Positions 58,119 through 64,000 of a DNA stretch of 64,000 nucleotides are shown here, piece by piece. The notes below the pieces were generated by a model. The model was not told where the DNA came from. It worked only from the letters and a program-made list of their open reading frames with translations, and did not search any database. The DNA is taken from positions 62,001 through 126,000 of the forward strand of contig NZ_CP016604.1 of NCBI RefSeq assembly GCF_009684715.1, written 5' to 3'. A program made the translations under genes and the position numbers. How positions within the stretch are numbered: position 1 is the stretch's first letter; each line of letters starts with the position of its first letter. The stretch is from Otariodibacter oris (GTDB taxonomy: Bacteria; Pseudomonadota; Gammaproteobacteria; Enterobacterales; Pasteurellaceae).

Positions 58119-58213
58119 GGAAGTGAGTCATCTCCGGTGAGGTGGCAGGACTTCAAATCCTGTTGAGGACGCCAGCGTTCTCGGGTGGGTTCAACTCCCA
58201 TTCACTTCCGCCA
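58119..58213 (+). tRNA. selC: tRNA-Sec (UCA anticodon)
   Basis: A 95-base tRNA with an 8-bp acceptor stem (GGAAGTGA with TCACTTCC), anticodon TCA at 58153-58155 in CTTCAAAT, a long extra arm (TTGAGGACGCCAGCGTTCTC) and an encoded CCA end. The unusual length, the 8-bp acceptor and the UCA anticodon identify it as the selenocysteine tRNA, close to E. coli selC in its core. Confidence 0.97.
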
Positions 58214-58358
58214 ATCCACGTTTTCCTATGTTCGCTGATGTAATCCTATCACGCTAAAATCCTTGTAAATACTAGCTTTTTAAATTTTAAATGTAATTTA
58301 ATATAAGTCCATATAACATAGATTGTTACCTGTTATGAGTAACGTAAGTCAAATTTCA

Positions 58359-58367
58359 TGCTATAAT
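58359..58367 (+). promoter_or_regulatory. Extended -10 promoter for rsfS
   Basis: TGCTATAAT is a consensus extended -10 element. The -35 region is poor. The start site would be near 58374, a short way before the rsfS start codons. Confidence 0.6.
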
Positions 58368-58405
58368 TGTCAAATTTTATAATTTATAACGAAATGAAAT
58401 TACTT

Positions 58406-58723
58406 ATGATAGAAAATAATCTTACCGACTTTCTAACGACTACTTTAGAAGGTTTAAAAGCACAAAATATTCAAGCAATTGATGTTAAAGGAAAATCAAG
58501 TATTACTGATACAATGATCATCTGTACAGGTACCTCTAGTCGTCATGTTGCCTCCACAGCTAATAATCTGATCGAAGAAAGTAAAAAAGCAGGCATTGAT
58601 GTCTTTGCTCAAGAAGGTAAAGCCGTTGCAGATTGGGTTGTGATTGATTTTGGGCAAGCTATTGTGCATATTTTACAAAATGAAAGTCGAGAAATATATC
58701 AACTTGAGAAACTTTGGGCATAA
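58406..58723 (+). CDS. rsfS: Ribosome silencing factor RsfS
   Basis: A 105-residue protein that binds L14 and blocks subunit joining under starvation. KSSITDTMIICTGTSSRHV and ADWVVIDFGQAIVHIL are characteristic. I start at MIENN (58406), which gives the usual length; an ATG at 58394 would add four residues. rlmH follows with no gap, the common rsfS-rlmH pair. Confidence 0.93.
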   Translation: MIENNLTDFLTTTLEGLKAQNIQAIDVKGKSSITDTMIICTGTSSRHVASTANNLIEESKKAGIDVFAQEGKAVADWVVIDFGQAIVHILQNESREIYQLEKLWA

Positions 58724-59191
58724 ATGAAAATCAAACTAATTGCAGTCGGTACTAAAATGCCAGATTGGGTGACCAAAGGTTTTGAATCTTATCAACGTCG
58801 TTTTCCTAAAGATATTCCCTTAGAATTGATTGAAATCCCTTCTGGTAAACGAGGCAAAAATGCCGATATTAAGCGAATTTTAGAACAAGAGGGTAAGGCA
58901 ATGCTCGCTGCCGCAGGGCGTGGCTTAATTGTTACGCTTGATATTCCAGGAAAGTCCTCTACAACAGAGCAATTAGCACAACAATTTGAAGCATGGAAAA
59001 ATGATGGGCGAGATGTATGTTTGTTAATTGGTGGACCTGAAGGATTATCACCTGAATGTAAATCAGCGGCAGAGCAAAGTTGGTCTTTATCTCCACTTAC
59101 TCTACCTCATCCTCTTGTTAGGATCGTCGTGGCAGAAAGTTTATATAGGGCTTGGTCATTGACAACAAATCATCCTTATCATAGAGAATAG
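58724..59191 (+). CDS. rlmH: 23S rRNA pseudouridine-1915 N3-methyltransferase RlmH
   Basis: A 155-residue SPOUT methyltransferase. The knot region shows [12 protein letters not shown] and [23 protein letters not shown], and the C-terminus NHPYHRE is conserved. It starts immediately after the rsfS stop and lies 8 bases before mrdA. Confidence 0.97.
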   Translation: MKIKLIAVGTKMPDWVTKGFESYQRRFPKDIPLELIEIPSGKRGKNADIKRILEQEGKAMLAAAGRGLIVTLDIPGKSSTTEQLAQQFEAWKNDGRDVCLLIGGPEGLSPECKSAAEQSWSLSPLTLPHPLVRIVVAESLYRAWSLTTNHPYHRE

Positions 59192-59199
59192 TTTAGGCT

Positions 59200-61161
59200 A
59201 TGTTTAATATTAGTAAATATGGAAAATTAACACCATCAAAAAATTATGAAAAAGTCCGCAATGGAAGAGCTGAAGCGAATTTATTTATAAGACGAGCCAT
59301 TATTGCTTTTTTAGGCGTATTAGGGTTAACTGGTGTGTTGGTTGCAAATTTATATAATTTACAAGTTCGAGATTACGAATCTTACCAAACGCGTTCTAAT
59401 GGAAATCGTATAAAATTACTACCAGTACCACCAACCCGAGGGTTAATTTATGATAGGAATGGTAAGGTATTAGCTGAGAATCTCACTTTCTTTGGATTGT
59501 ATATTATTCCAGAAAAAGTGGAAAATTTAGATGAAACATTCAATGAATTGAAGTTATTAGTTAGCTTAAGCGATGAAGATATTGAAAATTATAAAAAAGA
59601 GAAAGTAAGATCTTCACGCTATACTCCTATTTTATTAAAACCTAATTTATCAGAAGAACAAATAGCTCGTTTTGCAGTGTTACAGTACCGTTTCCCTGGA
59701 TTAGATGTACATCCATATTTTAAACGTACTTACCCTTATGGTGATATTCTAACTCATATTTTGGGTTATGTAGCTAAAATCAATGATAGGGATAAAAAGC
59801 GATTACAAGATGAAGGGCGATATGGTGATTATGCTGGATCTAATGATATTGGTAAATTGGGTATAGAAAAATTTTACGAAGAGCAACTTCATGGGACGAC
59901 AGGTTTCGAAGAAGTTGAAATTAACAATCGAGGGAAGGTGATTAGAAAGTTACATGATCAGCCTGCAATCGCAGGTAGTAGTGTGCGTTTAACTCTCGAT
60001 ATTGACCTTCAACAATATGTTGCGAGTTTAATCGGTAATCATAAAGGCGCTATTGTTGTTCTTGACCCAAGAGATAGTAGTGTTTTAGCTATGGTAACAA
60101 ATCCAAGTTATGACAATAATTTGTTTGTTGATGGAATTTCGAGTAAAGATTACAAAGCATTATTAGACAATGAGGATCGCCCTCTATATAGCCGTGCAAC
60201 TCAAGGAACTTATCCTCCAGCATCAACGATTAAGCCATTTATGACGGTTGCTGCTTTAACAGAAGGGAAAATAACTCCAACATCAACAGTTTTTGATCCT
60301 GGTTATTGGATATTACCTGGCACAGTACAAAAATTCCGTGATTGGAAAAAAAGTGGGCATGGTAGAACTGATATTAATAAAGCGATTACAGAATCTTCCG
60401 ATACATTTTTTTACCAAGTTGCTTATGATATGGGAATTGATAATATTTCTACTTGGATGAAACGCTTTGGGTTTGGCATGAAGACTGGTATTGATATTGG
60501 TGAAGAGTCAACAGGTGTTATGCCATCAAGAGATTGGAAAAAAAGTCGTTATAAAAAGGATTGGATACCTGGAGATACGATTTCTATTGGTATTGGCCAA
60601 GGATATTGGATTGCAACACCCCTGCAGCTAGCAAAAGCGACAGCTGTTTTAATTAATAATGGTCAAGTTAATACGCCTCATTTGATGAGTGAAATTATGT
60701 CTGGTGACATTCAGTCTTATAAAGATCCATTGTTATATGAGGATATTGTTGCTCCACTACAATATTGGAATATTGCAAAAACAGGAATGTATAATGTGGT
60801 AAACGCTCCAAATGGTACTGCAAGAAAGGCTTTTAGTGGAACGGCTTATCGTGCGGCTGGAAAATCTGGAACGGCACAGGTATTTAGCTTAAAAGGTAAA
60901 AACTATGATAAAAATGCTGTCAGAAAGAATTTGCAGGATCATGCATGGTTTACTTCTTTTGCACCCTACGATAAACCAAAAGTTGTAGTTTCTATTATCT
61001 TGGAAAATGCAGGTGGTGGTTCTAGTATGGCGGCGCCAATTGCCCGTAAGATAATTGATTATGTATTAGAACACCCATTAGATAAAAAAACGGATAATTT
61101 GCAAAATAATTTAGCAAACTCTTCGCTTTCAAAAAAGAATAGTGGGGAATTGCATGAATAA
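59200..61161 (+). CDS. mrdA: Penicillin-binding protein 2 (elongasome transpeptidase)
   Basis: A 653-residue class B PBP with one N-terminal span (about residues 30-52), a pedestal domain and a transpeptidase domain. The active-site Ser is in PPASTIKPF (SxxK), the SxN-type motif is ESSDTF, and the KTG-type motif is KSGTAQ. It cross-links wall during rod growth together with RodA. Its end overlaps mrdB by 8 bases. Confidence 0.96.
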   Translation: MFNISKYGKLTPSKNYEKVRNGRAEANLFIRRAIIAFLGVLGLTGVLVANLYNLQVRDYESYQTRSNGNRIKLLPVPPTRGLIYDRNGKVLAENLTFFGLYIIPEKVENLDETFNELKLLVSLSDEDIENYKKEKVRSSRYTPILLKPNLSEEQIARFAVLQYRFPGLDVHPYFKRTYPYGDILTHILGYVAKINDRDKKRLQDEGRYGDYAGSNDIGKLGIEKFYEEQLHGTTGFEEVEINNRGKVIRKLHDQPAIAGSSVRLTLDIDLQQYVASLIGNHKGAIVVLDPRDSSVLAMVTNPSYDNNLFVDGISSKDYKALLDNEDRPLYSRATQGTYPPASTIKPFMTVAALTEGKITPTSTVFDPGYWILPGTVQKFRDWKKSGHGRTDINKAITESSDTFFYQVAYDMGIDNISTWMKRFGFGMKTGIDIGEESTGVMPSRDWKKSRYKKDWIPGDTISIGIGQGYWIATPLQLAKATAVLINNGQVNTPHLMSEIMSGDIQSYKDPLLYEDIVAPLQYWNIAKTGMYNVVNAPNGTARKAFSGTAYRAAGKSGTAQVFSLKGKNYDKNAVRKNLQDHAWFTSFAPYDKPKVVVSIILENAGGGSSMAAPIARKIIDYVLEHPLDKKTDNLQNNLANSSLSKKNSGELHE

Positions 61162-62281
61162 ATCATTTTTATCTAGATGTTGGAAAATATTTTCACTAGA
61201 TTTATTACTTTTACTCGGTCTATTTGCGATTACAGGATATGGATTGCTCGTGCTTTATAGTGCAAGTGGAGCAAATGAAACTATGTTTGTTAATAGATTA
61301 ATACAAGTATCTCTAGGTATGGGGTTGATGATATTAATGGCACTATTCCCCCCCATGTTTTATCAAAAAATTTCCCCATATATTTATGTATTATGTATTA
61401 CTTTATTGATTTTAGTTGATATAACAGGTGAAATTAGTAAAGGAGCACAAAGGTGGCTGAATTTAGGTTTTATCCGTTTTCAACCATCTGAAATTGCAAA
61501 ATTATCTGTACCATTGATGGTGGCTACTTATTTAGGTAATCGAGCTTTACCACCAAATTTTAAAGATACAATTATTGCTCTAGCAATAATCATTTTTCCA
61601 ACATTATTAGTCGCAACTCAACCAGATTTAGGTACAGCAATACTAATTTGTGCTGCGGGATTATTTGTTTTATTTTTAGCTGGTTTAAGTTGGAAATTGA
61701 TTTTAGCGGGAGTTGTATTTCTTGCTGGATTCATTCCAATTATGTGGTTTTATCTCATGCATGATTATCAAAAGACAAGGGTTCTAACATTACTAGATCC
61801 AGAGAAGGATCCTTTAGGTGCAGGGTATCACATTATTCAATCAAAAATCGCGATCGGTTCTGGTGGTCTTGAAGGTAAAGGTTGGATGGAGGGTACACAA
61901 TCTCAATTAGAATTCTTACCTGAACCTCATACAGATTTTATTTTTGCGGTACTAGGCGAGGAACATGGCTTAATTGGCGTGTTAATTTTACTTAGTGTTT
62001 ATTTATTTATTATTGCAAGAGGATTAACAATAGGAGCAAAGGCAACTTCTACTTTCGGTCGGATTATTTCCGGTGGAACAGCATTGCTTTTCTTTGTTTA
62101 TGTCTTCGTAAATATCGGCATGGTAAGTGGTATTCTACCTGTTGTTGGTGTTCCTTTACCATTAGTAAGTTATGGTGGAACTTCATATGTCACTCTGATG
62201 GCTGCATTTGGATTAATGATGTCAGTTTATGTTCATCGAGATCAAAAAGACAAAAATAATCCATACAATCAACTAAAATAA
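61154..62281 (+). CDS. mrdB: Rod shape-determining glycosyltransferase RodA
   Basis: A 375-residue SEDS-family peptidoglycan polymerase with about ten spans and conserved [48 protein letters not shown] and [14 protein letters not shown] start at MNKSFLS (61154), within the last codons of mrdA and with GTGGGGA upstream, showing coupled translation. Confidence 0.96.
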   Translation: MNKSFLSRCWKIFSLDLLLLLGLFAITGYGLLVLYSASGANETMFVNRLIQVSLGMGLMILMALFPPMFYQKISPYIYVLCITLLILVDITGEISKGAQRWLNLGFIRFQPSEIAKLSVPLMVATYLGNRALPPNFKDTIIALAIIIFPTLLVATQPDLGTAILICAAGLFVLFLAGLSWKLILAGVVFLAGFIPIMWFYLMHDYQKTRVLTLLDPEKDPLGAGYHIIQSKIAIGSGGLEGKGWMEGTQSQLEFLPEPHTDFIFAVLGEEHGLIGVLILLSVYLFIIARGLTIGAKATSTFGRIISGGTALLFFVYVFVNIGMVSGILPVVGVPLPLVSYGGTSYVTLMAAFGLMMSVYVHRDQKDKNNPYNQLK

Positions 62282-62327
62282 TCAATACTACTGAATGTTA
62301 TCATTTGGTAGCGAGATAGGAGAAATC

Positions 62328-63236
62328 ATGATGTTTCGTAAAATAATTGCACTATTGTTATCGACGTTAATTTTATTTAGTGTTAATACTGTTCAAGCAA
62401 AAACAGAAAAAACATCCACGACAGTTACAAAAAAAGTAACTAATACAAAGAAAAAATCGGCTGTAAAAAAGGTATCGAAATCGAAGGAAAAAGCGCCTAC
62501 CAAGCAAGTAGTAAATAATAAAAAAACAACCAAAAAGGCGCCAACCAAAAAAGTTGTTAAGAAAACGCCACCTAAAAAAGTTACTAAGGCAAATAAAAAG
62601 ACTGCAACTAAGAAAGTCGTACCTAAAAAGAAAGTACTAGCTAAGAAAGCTACACCCAAAAAGAAAAAAACGAAAAAAACAACGGCAAGTAATGAAACGA
62701 AAAAACTGTATGGTGTAAAAGGGGATAAACTTTCTTATGTTAAAGTAAATAATAAAGTTTCTAGTTATACAATTAAAGGGCAAACACATACGACGATTAA
62801 TAAAGAGAATTCTCGTCAATTTAGTCAAAAGGGAATCGCAAGCTATTATGGAACAAAGTTTCATGGTAAGAAAACAGCAAATGGTGAAATTTATGATAAA
62901 AATGCTTTTACCGCAGCACATAAGACATTAGCTTTAGGTTCTTATGCATTAGTGACTAATTTGAAAAATGGAAGAAAAGTAATAGTTAGAATTAATGATC
63001 GTGGTCCATTTAGTAATGGTCGAGTGATAGATCTTTCTGTTGCTGCAGCTCGTGAAATAGGTATGTTGAATGCAGGTACAGCCCAAGTAAAAATAGAGGC
63101 GTTACAGGTTGATCGCCAAGGTTATATTTCAGGAAAGGGTGTATCTACCTTAATGAATTTAGCCAAAAAAGAGGGACTTCCTTTAAAAGTAAAAGGTAAA
63201 GGGAACTACTTGGCAATTAAAGCTGACATACGATAA
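62328..63236 (+). CDS. rlpA: RlpA-like protein with a long lysine-rich linker
   Basis: A 302-residue exported protein with a signal peptide (about residues 1-24, ending VQAK). A low-complexity linker of about 100 residues follows, very rich in Lys, Thr, Val and Ala. Then comes the RlpA double-psi beta-barrel (GIASYYGTKFHGKKTANGE, TLALGSYALVTNLKNGR, VRINDRGPF), a lytic transglycosylase fold acting on naked glycans. There is no lipobox and no clear C-terminal SPOR domain, unlike E. coli RlpA. I start at the first of two adjacent ATG codons, 7 bases after AGGAGA. It is part of the mrdA-mrdB-rlpA-dacA wall group. Confidence 0.92.
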   Translation: MMFRKIIALLLSTLILFSVNTVQAKTEKTSTTVTKKVTNTKKKSAVKKVSKSKEKAPTKQVVNNKKTTKKAPTKKVVKKTPPKKVTKANKKTATKKVVPKKKVLAKKATPKKKKTKKTTASNETKKLYGVKGDKLSYVKVNNKVSSYTIKGQTHTTINKENSRQFSQKGIASYYGTKFHGKKTANGEIYDKNAFTAAHKTLALGSYALVTNLKNGRKVIVRINDRGPFSNGRVIDLSVAAAREIGMLNAGTAQVKIEALQVDRQGYISGKGVSTLMNLAKKEGLPLKVKGKGNYLAIKADIR

Positions 63237-63262
63237 ACCATCACAATACTACGGGAAAAATT

Positions 63263-64000
63263 ATGTTAAAAACTCAATTAATTAAATCAACAATTTTATC
63301 CACCCTGATTTTTTCAGGGTTAAGCTATGCAGAAACATCTTTTGATCTTGCAGCTCCTCAAATTAATGCTCAAACCTACATTTTAATGGATTATAACTCG
63401 GGGGCTGTATTAGCAAGTTTAAATCCTGATCAACGTCAATATCCAGCAAGTTTAACAAAAATGATGACAAGTTATGTCATTGGTACTGCTTTGAAATCTG
63501 GTCAAATTAAGAATAGTGATCTTGTTACTATTACTGATAGTTCGTGGGGAAAAAATTTCCCTGGATCATCTAAAATGTTTTTAAATCTAAATCAAAAGGT
63601 TTCTGTCGCAGATCTTAATAGAGGTATTATTGTTGTCTCAGGTAATGATGCATCAGTAGCTCTTGCGGAATATATTTCAGGTTCCCAACAAACCTTTATT
63701 GATACAATGAATAAATATGTACAAGAATTTGGTTTGCAAAATACCAATTTTGCTACAGTACATGGATTGGATGATCCTAATCAATACTCATCAGCAAGAG
63801 ATATTGCAATTATTGGTAGTCATATTATTCGTGATTTACCAGAAGAGTATAAAATATATGCTGAAAAAGATTTTACATTCAATAATATTAAGCAGCCAAA
63901 CCGTAATGGATTGTTATGGGATAAAACAATGAATGTGGATGGCATGAAGACTGGTCATACTGATAAAGCTGGTTATAACTTAGTTGCTTCTGCTTATAAC
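63263..64000 (+). CDS. dacA: D-alanyl-D-alanine carboxypeptidase (PBP5/6 type), cut by the right edge
   Basis: Open from ATG 63263 to the window end, 246 codons without a stop. A signal peptide (MLKTQLIKSTILSTLIFSG, then LSYA) is followed by the S11 peptidase domain with SxxK in PASLTKMM, SGN in VVSGNDAS and KTG in GMKTGHTD. It trims the terminal D-Ala of peptidoglycan. The C-terminal amphipathic anchor lies beyond the window. Confidence 0.94.
   Translation, partial: MLKTQLIKSTILSTLIFSGLSYAETSFDLAAPQINAQTYILMDYNSGAVLASLNPDQRQYPASLTKMMTSYVIGTALKSGQIKNSDLVTITDSSWGKNFPGSSKMFLNLNQKVSVADLNRGIIVVSGNDASVALAEYISGSQQTFIDTMNKYVQEFGLQNTNFATVHGLDDPNQYSSARDIAIIGSHIIRDLPEEYKIYAEKDFTFNNIKQPNRNGLLWDKTMNVDGMKTGHTDKAGYNLVASAYN

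Noticed and set aside
62393-62921. Minus-strand frames opposite rlpA that look like Phe/Val-rich membrane proteins
   Set aside because: They are the reverse of the lysine-rich linker (AAA/AAG read backward as TTT/CTT), so the hydrophobicity is an artefact.

Overview
This 64 kb window is AT-rich chromosomal DNA from a member of the Pasteurellaceae. The protein sequences (protein-D-type GlpQ, HslVU, TorECZD, SecE/NusG, SlmA, RodA/PBP2) fit that family. The 9-mer ACAAGCGGT, the core of the Apl-type DNA uptake signal sequence, occurs exactly 13 times by eye. That points to the Actinobacillus pleuropneumoniae / Mannheimia / Glaesserella side of the family rather than the Haemophilus influenzae side, which uses AAGTGCGGT. 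No insertion sequence, prophage, rRNA or CRISPR array was seen.

Layout. 1-7.7 kb: an exported protein cut by the left edge, then a glycerol-3-phosphate region with glpQ, a glpT broken by one in-frame amber codon, and a divergent glpABC operon. Two near-perfect CRP sites and a GlpR-like site lie between glpT and glpA. 7.7-15.7 kb: hslVU; an anaerobic S-/N-oxide respiration operon (torE-like, pentahaem torC/torY, molybdoenzyme torZ/mtsZ, chaperone torD) behind a textbook FNR class II promoter; then secE-nusG. 15.9-32.1 kb: a complete aryl polyene (APE) biosynthesis operon on the minus strand, interrupted by a very AT-rich small P-loop gene. 32.5-40.4 kb: a Gram-positive-looking pyruvate/2-oxo-acid dehydrogenase operon (E1alpha, E1beta, E2, E3), a PfoR-like membrane protein, and phosphate butyryltransferase plus butyrate kinase. 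40.4-45.5 kb: a LysR regulator, a serine hydrolase, and an electrophile-detoxification set (nemA, GST, yqhD). 45.8-64 kb: mostly core genes (trpS, crp, yheU, slmA, dut, ybaN, mog, glnB, lspA-ispH-sdhE, dapF, a Dcu transporter, selB-selA with selC, rsfS-rlmH-mrdA-mrdB-rlpA-dacA).

How the parts work together. Several units suit low-oxygen life: FNR-driven TorECZD, anaerobic GlpABC feeding the quinone pool, a C4-dicarboxylate exchanger, and the selenocysteine machinery (selA, selB, selC) usually kept for formate dehydrogenase. The crp gene in the window encodes the regulator whose sites flank the glp genes. The APE operon carries the parts needed to activate an aryl starter, extend it on two ACPs with ketosynthase/CLF, ketoreductase and dehydratases, and attach and export the pigment. 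The imported 2-oxo-acid dehydrogenase with Ptb/Buk could turn a 2-oxo acid into an acyl-CoA and then an acyl-phosphate, yielding ATP.

The stretch from about 30.7 to 46.9 kb has no exact uptake sequence by eye, while the rest of the window has one every 1-7 kb. This agrees with recent acquisition of the dehydrogenase/Ptb/Buk block and its neighbours. The APE operon already holds four copies, suggesting a longer stay in the lineage. The most notable items are the P-loop gene inside the APE operon, the dehydrogenase-PfoR-Ptb-Buk module, the duplicated adenylation-enzyme tail fused to the APE dehydratase, and the amber glpT.
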